This document shows, piece by piece, positions 42,870 through 55,581 of a stretch of 64,000 nt of DNA; the stretch's first letter is position 1; each line of letters starts with the position of its first letter. Below the pieces are notes generated by a model. That model was not told the DNA's origin, made no database searches, and saw only the letters and a program-made list of their open reading frames with translations. The position numbers were made by a program, and so were the translations under genes. This DNA is from an uncultured Hymenobacter sp. (GTDB lineage: Bacteria; Bacteroidota; Bacteroidia; Cytophagales; Hymenobacteraceae): the NCBI GenBank assembly GCA_913776615.1, contig CAJYPK010000019.1, positions 62,001-126,000 of the forward strand, given 5' to 3'.

Positions 42870-45800
42870 GTGGCATCCAGTATTACTTACGTGCAACTAA
42901 CAACAGGTCTTCGGTGGGAGTGGAGCTGGGTCGCCCTGGTGTGGGCCATCCTGCTGGCCCTGCCCGTCCGGGCGCAGGAGGCCGCGCCCAGCGAGTTTCG
43001 GTTTGAGCACATCTCCGTCGATGAGGGCCTCTCGCATAGCGACGCCATGACCGTCACCCAGGACCGCGCCGGCTTTATCTGGGTTGGCACCAACCGGGGC
43101 CTGAACCGCTACGACGGCTACGCCCTGCGCCAGTACCTGCTGCCCGTCAACCCCCGCAACGGCTTTTCGAGCAACCGCATTCTGTCCCTGCTGCCCGGCC
43201 CCGACCATCGGCTGTGGGCCGGGGCCGAAGGCGCGGGCCTGAGCTTTTACGATGCCCGCCACGATGCCTTTGCCCGGCTCGACGACCAGCCGCTGCCCAC
43301 CGCCGCCCGCGCCGCCGCCCGCCAGCTCGCCACCAGCGACGTGACCGCCCTCGTGGCCGATGCCCAGCGCCGCCTGTGGGTGGGTACGGCCCAGGCGGGC
43401 TTGTTCGTGCTGAGCTTCGACCGCGAAGGCCAGGTCGCGGCCCTGCATCAGCTGCCCGCCAGCGCGCCGGGCCGGCCCTCGCTAACCCGCATTTCGAGCC
43501 TGGCCTACGATGCCGAAGGCAACCTATGGGTGGGCTCGCTGGATGCCGGCCTGCTGCTGGTGCGCCCCGAGGTGCCGGGCTGGCCGGTACTGCCCACGGC
43601 GCTCACCGGCCACGTGAGCGCGCTGCACCTCGACCGCCGGGGCGACCTCTGGGTAGGGGCCGAGCGTACGCTGAGCTGGATTTCGGCAGCCAGCCGCCGC
43701 ACCCGGCAGGCGCTGGTACCGCACCCGCTACCGCACCGCTACTCACGCATTCAGGCGCTGCGGCTCGATTCGTTTGGGCGGCTGTGGGCGGGCACGGTGC
43801 AGGGGCTGTACGTGTGGGAGGCCGGGGCCGTCACGGCCAGCGCGCCGCCGCTGCGCGGTACGCCCACCCGGTTTTTGCCCCGCGATGGCCAGCCCTACAG
43901 TATCAATTCGGAGCGTATTCACCACTTGTTCGAAGACAGCCACCAGGTGATGTGGGTGGGAGCCTCGGCGGGTGGCCTCAATAAAGTCGATCTGCGGCAG
44001 CGCGCCTTCGGCCGCCTGCGGCATCAGCTCACGGGGCAGGCGGCGCTGAACAACGCCAACAACTACGTCAACGCCATCTACAAGGAAGAGGCGACCAATA
44101 CGCTGTGGTTTGGCACCCGCAACGGTATCTCGGCCTACGACCTGGCCCGGCGCAGCTACCGCACGTATTTCAGCCAGCCCGCCGATACCGTGCGCGGGGT
44201 CGATGCCGCCACCATCTTCCGGGCGGCCGACGGTACGCTGTGGTTTGGCACCCGCGACCACGGCCTGCTGGCCCTGCGGCGGGCGGGCAGCCGCGAGAAA
44301 TTTACCACTTACCACCAGCTGCCGGGCGCGGGCGGCTTCGACCTCACCAGTACCAGCCTGGAGCACCTGGCCCAGGATGGGCAGGGTACCCTGTGGGTTG
44401 CCACGTTTTCGAGGGGCCTGCTGCGCCTCAGCGCCGACGGCCAGCGCCTGCTGGGGCGTTACGACCAAGCCACGGCCCATTTGCCTACCGACCAGTTTAC
44501 GTACCTGCTCTACGATGCCCCGCGCAACGTGCTGTGGGCCAGCACCCGCGACGCGGGCCTGCTCAAGCTGCGGCCCACTGCCAGCTCGCTCCAGCTCCTG
44601 GCCCAGTACAAGTACGCTCCCGGGCAGCCCAACAGCCTGCTCGTCAACTACGCGTGGCCGCTGCTGCTGGGCGAGCAGGGCGCGCTCTGGGTTGGTACCA
44701 TCGGCGGGGGCCTGCACCAGCTTACTACCGATGCCCAGGGCCGCGACCACGTGCGCTCCTTCGGCCGCGAGCTGCCCGAAACCGACGTGGAGGGCCTGCT
44801 GGCCGACGATGCCGGCAACGTGTGGGTGGGGGGCAATGGCCTCTACCGCTTCACGCCCGCCACCCGCCGCTACCTGCGCTACGACGTGGCCGACGGCCTG
44901 CAAAGCAATGCTTTCAAAATCGGGGCCGCCGCGCGGGGGGCCGATGGCACGCTCTACTTTGGGGGGATAAACGGCATTACGTATTTCCAGCCGGCGGCCA
45001 TTCAGCCCAATCCCTACCCGCCGGTGGTGCAGCTCACGGGCCTGCGCATTGCCAACCAGCCCGTGGCCGTGGGCCGGGCCTTCAACGGCCGGCTGGCCCT
45101 GCCCGGGCCGCTTTCCGAGCCCCAGACCGTAACGATTAAGCCCTCCGAAAATGACTTCTCGGTCGATTTCGTAGCCCTTAACTACACCAACCCGCAGAAG
45201 GACCACTACGCCTACCGCCTGCTGGGCTACAACGACGACTGGGTGTACCCCGGCCCCGGCCAGCGCACCGCCAGCTTTACCAACCTGCCGCCCGGCCGCT
45301 ATACCCTGCAAGTAAAGGCCGACAACGGCGAGGGTGTGTGGGCCAAAACGCCCGCCACCATGCACTTCGTGGTGCTGGCCCCGTGGTACAAAACCTGGTG
45401 GGCCTACCTGCTCTACGCCGCCGCCGTGCTGGGCGCGATGGCGCTCTATCGCCACTTCGAGATGCGGCAGCAGGAGCTGCAAAGCAAGCTCGCGCTGGAG
45501 CAATTTCAGACCGAGAAGGAGAAGGAGCTGACCAACCTCAAGCTGGGTTTCTTCACCAACGTGAGCCACGAGCTACGTACCCCGCTGACGCTGATTTTGG
45601 GGCCAATGGAGGAGATAATCGGGGCGCACGGCCCCGTGAGCGGCCTGCGCGACAAGGTCTTGCTCATGCACAAGCAGACCCGCAAGCTGCTCGACCTGGT
45701 CAATCAGCTGCTCGATTTCCGCAAGGTCGAAACCGGCCACGTGCCGCTGCGGGCCAGCGCCGGCAACGCCGTACAATTCCTCACCGATATCTTCCAGGTA

Positions 45801-47171
45801 TTCCGGCAAAAAGCGGAGGAGCGCTGGCTTACCTACACGCTCGACGTGCCCGCCGAGCCGTTGCCGCTGTATTTCGACCGTAGCAAGCTCGAAATCATCC
45901 TGACTAATCTGCTGGCCAACGCCTTCAAGTACACGCCCGAGGGAGGCCAGGTCACGCTGGCGGCTACGGTAGTGGGCAGCCCCGGCGGCGAGGCGGTGTT
46001 TCAACACGGCCAACTGACCGGCAACTACTTAGAAATAAGCGTAGTCGATACCGGCGTGGGCATTCAGACCAATGAGCTGGCGCATATTTTCGACCCCTAC
46101 TACCAGGCCTCGCACACCGATACGCTGCGCATGACGGGCACCGGCATCGGGCTGTCGCTCGTGCGGCAGTTTGCCGAGCGGCACCGGGGCAGCGTGGAGG
46201 TGGAGAGTAAAGTGGGGGCGGGTACCACGTTCCGGCTGCGGCTGCCCTTCGGCCAGGCGCACTTGCAGCCCGGCGACCTGCTGCCCGACGCCGACCAGCC
46301 CGCCGTTACCGAAGCGACCCCCGAGTTCGACCCCAACGCCCTGGCCCTCACCAACGAGCCATTGACCCTGGCCACCCTGCCGCACCTGCTCGTGGTCGAA
46401 GACAACGACGAAGTAAGCCAGTACCTCCAGCAACTGTTCGCCGCCGATTTTGAGGTGACCGCCGCCCCCGACGGCCTCGAAGGCTGGGACAAAGCGCTGG
46501 CCCAATTGCCCGACCTTATCATCTCCGACGTGATGATGCCGCGCAGCGACGGCCTGGAGCTTTGCGCCAAGCTCAAGCAGCACCCCAAAACGGCCCACAT
46601 CCCGGTGCTGCTGCTCACCGCCCGTACCGCCGCCCTGCACGAGGTCGAGGGCCTCGGCCTGGGGGCCGATGACTACGTGAGCAAGCCCTTCAACCCCCAG
46701 GTGCTGCAAGCCAAAGCCGCCGCCCTGCTGCGCAACCGCGGTAAGCTGCGCGAATACTACCAGCGCCAAATCCTGCTCGAACCCACCGAGGTAGTCATCG
46801 CTGACGCCGACCGTACCTTCCTGGAGCAGGCCATGCGCGCCGTGGAGCAGCACCTCGACGACCCGGCCTTTGGCGTGCAGGTGCTGGCCAGCGACATGTG
46901 CATGAGCCAGTCGGTGCTCTACCGTCGCATCAAGCAGATTACCGGCCAAACTACCGTCGAGTTTATCCGCGACGTGCGGATGAAGCGGGCGGCCCAGCTA
47001 CTCACCCATAGCCAGCTGCGCATCAGCGAAATCGCCTTCCAGGTCGGGGTAGAAAACGTCAAGTATTTCCGCAAGACGTTCCAGAAAATCTACGGCATGG
47101 CCCCGTCGGAGTACGCCAAGCAGCACCGGCCCGAAGCCGAGCACAAGCTGCTGAATTTGCTGGATGAGTAG
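42870..47171 (+). CDS. Hybrid two-component system regulator (HTCS)
   Basis: 1433 residues from a GTG start. After a signal peptide come two seven-bladed Reg_prop propellers (repeats of x-L-W-V-G-T-x-x-x-G-L) to about 750, a Y_Y_Y domain (Y-R-L-L-G-Y-N-D-D-W near 785), one membrane helix (about 830-850), HisKA with V-S-H-E-L-R-T-P (His about 900), an HATPase (N-A-F-K-Y-T-P-E-G-G), a receiver (D-L-I-I-S-D-V-M-M) and an AraC-type helix-turn-helix (to about 1425). It senses an oligosaccharide in the periplasm and activates the neighbouring polysaccharide genes. Confidence 0.95.
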   Translation: MASSITYVQLTTGLRWEWSWVALVWAILLALPVRAQEAAPSEFRFEHISVDEGLSHSDAMTVTQDRAGFIWVGTNRGLNRYDGYALRQYLLPVNPRNGFSSNRILSLLPGPDHRLWAGAEGAGLSFYDARHDAFARLDDQPLPTAARAAARQLATSDVTALVADAQRRLWVGTAQAGLFVLSFDREGQVAALHQLPASAPGRPSLTRISSLAYDAEGNLWVGSLDAGLLLVRPEVPGWPVLPTALTGHVSALHLDRRGDLWVGAERTLSWISAASRRTRQALVPHPLPHRYSRIQALRLDSFGRLWAGTVQGLYVWEAGAVTASAPPLRGTPTRFLPRDGQPYSINSERIHHLFEDSHQVMWVGASAGGLNKVDLRQRAFGRLRHQLTGQAALNNANNYVNAIYKEEATNTLWFGTRNGISAYDLARRSYRTYFSQPADTVRGVDAATIFRAADGTLWFGTRDHGLLALRRAGSREKFTTYHQLPGAGGFDLTSTSLEHLAQDGQGTLWVATFSRGLLRLSADGQRLLGRYDQATAHLPTDQFTYLLYDAPRNVLWASTRDAGLLKLRPTASSLQLLAQYKYAPGQPNSLLVNYAWPLLLGEQGALWVGTIGGGLHQLTTDAQGRDHVRSFGRELPETDVEGLLADDAGNVWVGGNGLYRFTPATRRYLRYDVADGLQSNAFKIGAAARGADGTLYFGGINGITYFQPAAIQPNPYPPVVQLTGLRIANQPVAVGRAFNGRLALPGPLSEPQTVTIKPSENDFSVDFVALNYTNPQKDHYAYRLLGYNDDWVYPGPGQRTASFTNLPPGRYTLQVKADNGEGVWAKTPATMHFVVLAPWYKTWWAYLLYAAAVLGAMALYRHFEMRQQELQSKLALEQFQTEKEKELTNLKLGFFTNVSHELRTPLTLILGPMEEIIGAHGPVSGLRDKVLLMHKQTRKLLDLVNQLLDFRKVETGHVPLRASAGNAVQFLTDIFQVFRQKAEERWLTYTLDVPAEPLPLYFDRSKLEIILTNLLANAFKYTPEGGQVTLAATVVGSPGGEAVFQHGQLTGNYLEISVVDTGVGIQTNELAHIFDPYYQASHTDTLRMTGTGIGLSLVRQFAERHRGSVEVESKVGAGTTFRLRLPFGQAHLQPGDLLPDADQPAVTEATPEFDPNALALTNEPLTLATLPHLLVVEDNDEVSQYLQQLFAADFEVTAAPDGLEGWDKALAQLPDLIISDVMMPRSDGLELCAKLKQHPKTAHIPVLLLTARTAALHEVEGLGLGADDYVSKPFNPQVLQAKAAALLRNRGKLREYYQRQILLEPTEVVIADADRTFLEQAMRAVEQHLDDPAFGVQVLASDMCMSQSVLYRRIKQITGQTTVEFIRDVRMKRAAQLLTHSQLRISEIAFQVGVENVKYFRKTFQKIYGMAPSEYAKQHRPEAEHKLLNLLDE

Positions 47172-47201
47172 TGTTAGCTACCTGGAAACTGCTCTAGGTA
47201 G

Positions 47202-47588
47202 CTACTTCGTAGCGGTCCGGAGCATCATGGTAAAGCTTACCGCAACGGGTTTGCCTTGCTGATAGCCGGGCCGTAGAGTAGGCAGCGAGCCCACTGCCCG
47301 TAGCAAGGCGGCATCAACCGCCGCAGACTGGCTGGCCTTCTTAATCTTAGCCCGGTGCACTAACCCAGTTGAGCTTACCTCAAAGTAAACGATAGTACGG
47401 TAGCAACTGGGCTCAATTTTGCCGGAAAGCTGCGTGCGTTTCATAATCTCCGCTGCAAGCTGCTGCGTTCCGCCGCCACTTGGCAATTGTGGCATCTGCT
47501 CCACGTAAGTGTACACTTTTTCGGTAAGCACAGCGGGCTGCGTTTGGGCAGCTGCCCAGAGCGAAACACTTAAAAACAAAACTGTCAT
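47202..47588 (-). CDS. TonB C-terminal-domain-like secreted protein
   Basis: 128 residues from ATG 47588. A signal peptide (M-T-V-L-F-L-S-V-S-L-W-A-A-A) is followed by a domain like the TonB C-terminus (Y-F-E-V-S-S-T-G-L-V-H-R-A-K-I, then A-L-L-R-A-V-G-S-L-P). It is small and has no membrane anchor or proline region, so it may be a stray energy-transducer-like protein. The start codon ATG lies within a TGCTGAGC-family repeat; a start six codons upstream would be entirely repeat-derived. Confidence 0.6.
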   Translation of the reverse strand: MTVLFLSVSLWAAAQTQPAVLTEKVYTYVEQMPQLPSGGGTQQLAAEIMKRTQLSGKIEPSCYRTIVYFEVSSTGLVHRAKIKKASQSAAVDAALLRAVGSLPTLRPGYQQGKPVAVSFTMMLRTATK

Positions 47589-47670
47589 GCTGAGCCTGCG
47601 AAGCATCTTACCACCGTTGGATTAGTTGTCCTGACTTGATAAGATGCTTCGCAAGCGCAGCATGACAGTT
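47577..47670. repeat. TGCTGAGC-family inverted repeat, copy 3
   Basis: ACTGTCATGCTGAGCCTGCG with its near complement at 47644-47670. The left arm carries the start codon of the TonB-like gene. Confidence 0.85.
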
Positions 47671-47688
47671 GTTATTGGGGCGGCGTGG

Positions 47689-48873
47689 CTACTTCAGCAA
47701 TTCGTAAATACCCGCCACGCCCTGGCCGCCGCCCACGCAGGCAGTAACGAGGCCGTATTTCTGGCCGCGGTCGCGCAGCTCGTCGAAGAGCTGGATGGAG
47801 AGCTTGGCGCCCGAGCAGCCCAGCGGGTGGCCCAGCGCGATGGCCCCACCGTTCACGTTGAGCTTGTCGGTATTGATGCCGAGCTCGCGCACCACGGCCA
47901 GCGACTGCGAGGCGAAGGCTTCGTTCAACTCAATCAGGTCGATGTCGTCGAGCTTCATGCCGGCTTGGCGCAGCGCCTTGGGTACGGCGGCAATCGGTCC
48001 CATGCCCATGATGCGCGGGTCGATGCCCTCAGTCGCGTAGGTGACCATGCGGGCGATGGGCTCCAGGTTCAGCTCCTTTACCATCCGCTCGCTCATCACG
48101 AGCACGAAGGCCGCGCCGTCGGAAGTCTGCGACGAGTTGCCGGCCGTCACGGTACCGTTGGCGGCAAATACGGGGCGCAGCTTGGCCAGTGCCTCTACCG
48201 AGGTGTCGGCGCGGGGGCCTTCGTCGGTATCGACTACGTAGGAGCGCTTTTTCTTCTTGCCGCTGGCCTGATCGAGGTAGGTTTCCTCCACCGTAATGGG
48301 CACGATGCTCTTCTTGAACTTGCCCTCTGCTATGGCCTTGATGGCCTTCTGGTGCGAGTTGTACGAAAACTCGTCCTGGTCCTGGCGGCTGATTTTGTAG
48401 TCGTTGGCCACGGCCTCGGCCGTGAGGCCCATGCCCATGTAGTAGTCGGGGTGCTCGGTGGCGAGCTTGTAGTTGGGCACGGTTTTCCAGCCCACGGTGG
48501 GTACCATGCTCATGCTCTCGGTGCCGCCCGCGATGATGCAGTCGGCCATGCCGGCCGCGATTTTACCCACCGCCATGGCGATGGTTTCCACGCCCGAGCC
48601 GCAGTAGCGGTTCACGATGAGGCCCGGCACGTTGATGGGCAGCGAGAGCAGCGAGATAAGGCGGCCCATTTGCAGGCCCTGCTCGGCCTCGGGCACGGCG
48701 TTGCCCACAATTACGTCATCGACGCGGCTGGGGTCGAGGGCGGGCACCGACTTCACCAGGTGCTTGATAACCTCGGCGGCCAGGTCGTCGGGCCGGGTAA
48801 AACGGAACACGCCCCGGGGCGCTTTGCCAACGGCCGTGCGGTAGCCGGCCACGATATATGCGGTATTAGCCAT
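47689..48873 (-). CDS. fadA: Acetyl-CoA acyltransferase (thiolase)
   Basis: 394 residues. Nucleophilic Cys in N-R-Y-C-G-S-G-V-E-T (about 91), His in G-H-P-L-G-C-S-G-A (about 350) and the second Cys in V-G-G-G-Q-G (C-V-G-G-G, about 380). It cleaves 3-ketoacyl-CoA in the last step of beta-oxidation. It is the gene downstream of the FadN-type fusion on the same strand. Confidence 0.95.
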   Translation of the reverse strand: MANTAYIVAGYRTAVGKAPRGVFRFTRPDDLAAEVIKHLVKSVPALDPSRVDDVIVGNAVPEAEQGLQMGRLISLLSLPINVPGLIVNRYCGSGVETIAMAVGKIAAGMADCIIAGGTESMSMVPTVGWKTVPNYKLATEHPDYYMGMGLTAEAVANDYKISRQDQDEFSYNSHQKAIKAIAEGKFKKSIVPITVEETYLDQASGKKKKRSYVVDTDEGPRADTSVEALAKLRPVFAANGTVTAGNSSQTSDGAAFVLVMSERMVKELNLEPIARMVTYATEGIDPRIMGMGPIAAVPKALRQAGMKLDDIDLIELNEAFASQSLAVVRELGINTDKLNVNGGAIALGHPLGCSGAKLSIQLFDELRDRGQKYGLVTACVGGGQGVAGIYELLK

Positions 48874-48890
48874 GATATAGTTTAAATTTT

Positions 48891-48998
48891 GAGCGCAAGG
48901 TTTCGCTAAGTTGGGCGAGGTTTCGCAAGGTTAAAACGGGGCTACGCTTTGTCAGCAAACTTTGCGAAACCTCTTTTAACCTTGCGAAACATTGCGCT

Positions 48999-49001
<3 letters not shown>
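48891..49001. repeat. Inverted repeat between fadN and fadA
   Basis: Words GCGCAAGGTTTCGC and GGTTTCGCAAGGTTAAAA with complements on the right. The right end overlaps the stop codon of fadN. Confidence 0.75.
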
Positions 49002-51404
<2,403 letters not shown>

Positions 51405-51408
51405 ATAA

Positions 51409-51433
51409 AGTAGCGCGGACTTCGTAGTCCGCG
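51409..51433. repeat. Short palindrome GCGGACTTCGTAGTCCGC
   Basis: A hairpin of about 9 bp just upstream of fadN, of a type often scattered through Hymenobacter-like genomes. Confidence 0.55.
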
Positions 51434-51456
51434 TTGGGTGGGAAATACTATAGGTT

Positions 51457-51572
51457 TGAGAAGATCAGATAAGACGCTAGACGTTAGATATTAGACATGA
51501 GACATGAGAATTTGGACAAACGCTCGGGTAAAATTCTCATGTCTAACGTCTCATGTCTTACTGATCTTCTCA
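51457..51572. repeat. Inverted repeat at marR 3' end
   Basis: Outer arms TGAGAAGATCAG and complement, inner words GACATGAGACATGAGAATTT and complement. The right end contains the marR stop codon (51570-51572). Confidence 0.8.
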
Positions 51573-52043
51573 TACAGCTTCCTTGCGCAGCGGCTTCAGC
51601 TCAAAGTCATCGAAAAGCGTCTTGCCCTCAATCATGCTCGTAATCTGCCCCGCTACCTTGAAGAAGACGTCCAGCTGGCTCTGCGGAATCTTCTCGCGCA
51701 CTTTCTGATTGAAATGCCGCACCGTCTGGCGCGAAACCTCCTTTTTTTCCAGCCCCAGGGCCGTCAGAAAAATGCGTACCGAGCGCTTATCCTGCGTGTC
51801 GGCCTGCTTGTAAATCAGTCCCTTCTCCTCCATGCTGCGCAAAATGCGTGTGAGTGAGCGGGTTTCAAGGCCCAATAGTGGGGCTATCTTCGTAGCCGGG
51901 GTGCCTAGTTCCTGGTCTATATTTAGCAGCACGAAGCCGATACTCGTGGTAATGTCGTAGCGGGCAGCCTGCGTATTGTACATGCGCGAAATGGCGTGCC
52001 AGGCTACTTTAATGTTATAATCGACGGTTTCTTCAGGTTTCAT
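51570..52043 (-). CDS. MarR-family transcriptional regulator
   Basis: 157 residues. Winged-helix pattern: T-K-I-A-P-L-L-G-L-E-T-R-S-L-T-R-I-L-R-S-M-E (recognition helix) then K-G-L-I-Y-K-Q-A-D-T-Q-D-K-R-S (wing). It is flanked by fadN and the acyl-CoA ligase, so it probably controls fatty-acid genes with an acyl-CoA or fatty-acid ligand. A motif upstream of its start also occurs twice before the acyl-CoA dehydrogenase, suggesting autoregulation and a regulon. The stop codon sits in the edge of an inverted repeat. Confidence 0.85.
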   Translation of the reverse strand: MKPEETVDYNIKVAWHAISRMYNTQAARYDITTSIGFVLLNIDQELGTPATKIAPLLGLETRSLTRILRSMEEKGLIYKQADTQDKRSVRIFLTALGLEKKEVSRQTVRHFNQKVREKIPQSQLDVFFKVAGQITSMIEGKTLFDDFELKPLRKEAV

Positions 52044-52079
52044 ATCGCAGCGAAAGTGCGGTAAACATACGAAGAAATT

Positions 52080-52105
52080 TGTTAGGCTTGCATACTATTT
52101 AGGCA
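52080..52105 (-). promoter_or_regulatory. Operator-like motif before marR
   Basis: GTTAGGCTTGCATACTATTT followed by AGGC, 37-62 bp upstream of the marR start. It matches the two sites before the acyl-CoA dehydrogenase (27980, 28048) at most positions. Confidence 0.55.
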
Positions 52106-52109
52106 AAAT

Positions 52110-52167
52110 GTAGGGTAAGCTTTAGCTTGCCGCCGCCCGGGCGGCGGCAAGCTAAAGCTTACCCTAC
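52110..52167. repeat. Perfect 58-bp palindrome
   Basis: Two exact 29-bp arms: GTAGGGTAAGCTTTAGCTTG then CCGCCGCCC, with the complement following at once. It ends one base before the acyl-CoA ligase stop codon. Same family as 1772-1791 and 55514. Confidence 0.95.
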
Positions 52168-52168
52168 A

Positions 52169-53932
<1,764 letters not shown>

Positions 53933-54084
53933 GGGGCGAGGCGAAGTGCAGTCGGCGTGGGAAGAAGGGGCTAAAGAAACGGGATTTTCGGCGAAATCCG
54001 TTCGGATAGTGCAATACCTACGGCCGAAAGCCCAATTTGGGCCAGGTAGCGCGTAAATTTGGCAGCGCCCCGGCGTGTTTGCTG

Positions 54085-55269
54085 ATGAACCTGGCCCTCT
54101 TTTTCGACCCGCTGCCCGACGAGCTGACTGCCTCCACCGCCGCGCCCACTTCCGTCGCGGCCTACGCCGCGTGCTTCACCGAAACCTTCCCCGATTGGCG
54201 CTCGGCCGACCTGGCGCTGATTGGGTTGGACGAGTGGCGCGGCACCGCGGCTGGCGCGCCCCCCGCCGGCCAGCACGGGGCCAACCGCGTGCGCGAGCGC
54301 TTCTACCAGTTGCAGCGCGGCAACGGCCCCCTGCGCCTCGTGGACCTGGGCAACCTGCGCCCCGGCCTCAGCCTGGAAGATACCTACCTGCGCCTGCGCG
54401 AAATCGTAGCCGCGCTATTGGAAGCCAATACGATACCGCTGCTGCTGGGCGGTGGCCACGACCTCGATTACGGGCAGTTTCTGGCCTACGAGCCCTTGCA
54501 CGAGGCCGTACCGGCCATCAATTTCGCCGTCATCGACTCGCGGCCCGACATGGCCATGCCCGGCCCCTACGCCGCGCCCGAAGATAGCCACCTGCGCCGC
54601 CTGCTCACCCACACGCCCAATTTCGTTTTCAGCTGCGCGCACCTGGCCCACCAGCAGTACCTCACGCCGCCCGACGTGCTGGCCGCCTTCGAAAAGTTAT
54701 ACTTTGAAACCATGAGCGTGGGCGAGCTGCGCACCGATCGCCGGCTGGCCGAGCCGGTGCTGCGGCAGGCCAATTTCCTGAGCATCGATATCGCCGCCCT
54801 GCGCTGGCAGGATGCGCCGGGCTATTACCCCGCCAGTCCCTTCGGCCTGACGAGCGAGGATGCTACCCAACTCTGTTGGTACGCGGGTCATAACGAGCAG
54901 CTTACTTCCATTGGCTTGTACGGATACCGGCCCGACCAAGATCCCCACGGACTGGCCGCCGCCACGCTGGCCACCATGCTCTGGTACTTTATCGAAGGCT
55001 ACTACCACCGCCGTCCCGAAACGGGTTTCGGTACCTACCGCTTTCTCACTTACACCCTGGTGCTGCCCGGCAGCGGTGGCAGCGCGCCCAGCGAATTGGT
55101 ATTCTACAAATCGCGCCGCGCCGATACCGACAAGTGGTGGATGGAAGTCGAAAGCCTGGCCGACCATTCCGTGAAGCGCATCGTGCCCTGTACCCACCAG
55201 GACTACCTGCACGCCGCCCAGGGCGACTTGCCCCAGCGCTGGATTCGCACCCAGGCCCTGCTAAGCTGA
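54085..55269 (+). CDS. Arginase/formiminoglutamase-fold protein with altered metal site
   Basis: 394 residues. The fold marks of the ureohydrolase superfamily are present, but key metal ligands are changed: G-G-G-H-D for G-G-D-H-S, D-S-R-P-D for D-A-H-x-D, and S-I-D-I-A-A-L-R for D-x-D-x-x-D-P. It may be an inactive or differently acting homologue. Bacteroidota commonly carry such a protein annotated as a formimidoylglutamase. It should not be confused with the complete enzyme in the peptide cluster. ATG 54085 is preferred. A cytochrome-b5-like gene follows after 5 bp. Confidence 0.75.
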   Translation: MNLALFFDPLPDELTASTAAPTSVAAYAACFTETFPDWRSADLALIGLDEWRGTAAGAPPAGQHGANRVRERFYQLQRGNGPLRLVDLGNLRPGLSLEDTYLRLREIVAALLEANTIPLLLGGGHDLDYGQFLAYEPLHEAVPAINFAVIDSRPDMAMPGPYAAPEDSHLRRLLTHTPNFVFSCAHLAHQQYLTPPDVLAAFEKLYFETMSVGELRTDRRLAEPVLRQANFLSIDIAALRWQDAPGYYPASPFGLTSEDATQLCWYAGHNEQLTSIGLYGYRPDQDPHGLAAATLATMLWYFIEGYYHRRPETGFGTYRFLTYTLVLPGSGGSAPSELVFYKSRRADTDKWWMEVESLADHSVKRIVPCTHQDYLHAAQGDLPQRWIRTQALLS

Positions 55270-55274
55270 CAGCC

Positions 55275-55517
55275 ATGAGCGACGAGCTAAAAACCTACAC
55301 CCGCCCCCAACTCGCCCTGCGCAACGGCCAGGACCGCCCCGAAATCTGGGTGGCCTACCAAGGCAACATTTACGACGTCACGCGCTCGCGCCTCTGGCAG
55401 CGCGGCAACCACTACGAGCACTGGGCCGGCCAGGACCTCACCCGCGAGCTCGACGAAGACGCCCCCCACCTGGCCACCGTCTTCGACAAATTCCCCATCA
55501 TCGGCCGCCTGCTGTAG
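55275..55517 (+). CDS. Cytochrome b5-like heme/steroid-binding domain protein
   Basis: 80 residues. Y-T-R-P-Q-L-A-L-R-N-G...I-W-V-A-Y-Q-G-N-I-Y-D-V-T and G-N-H-Y-E-H-W-A-G-Q-D-L-T follow the small bacterial b5-like family. His residues around 46-50 could bind heme. It is cytosolic, without a membrane segment. It is 5 bp behind the arginase-fold gene and probably co-transcribed. The stop TAG is part of a half copy of the GTAGG..AAGCTT repeat. Confidence 0.8.
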   Translation: MSDELKTYTRPQLALRNGQDRPEIWVAYQGNIYDVTRSRLWQRGNHYEHWAGQDLTRELDEDAPHLATVFDKFPIIGRLL

Positions 55518-55537
55518 GATAAGCTTCAGCTTGCCCC
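55514..55537 (+). repeat. Half copy of the AAGCTT palindrome family
   Basis: GTAGGATAAGCTTCAGCTTG then CCCC, matching one arm of the palindromes at 1772 and 52110. Its first TAG is the stop codon of the b5-like gene. Confidence 0.7.
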
Positions 55538-55581
55538 GCGTCATTCGGCCCACACTGTTTCCGCCCTATCTACCTAGCCAC

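Noticed and set aside
42650..42870. Small plus-strand ORFs before the HTCS gene
   Set aside because: Overlapping short frames without signal peptide, motif or likely promoter; more probably control DNA.
43743..45569. 608-codon open frame on the minus strand inside the HTCS gene
   Set aside because: It is opposite to a clear multi-domain gene; high GC and codon bias keep the antisense frame open. No domain-like pattern.
54085..55269. Second peptide arginase related to the RiPP cluster
   Set aside because: Metal-binding motifs are altered, no extra recognition domain is present, and no precursor-like ORF is nearby.
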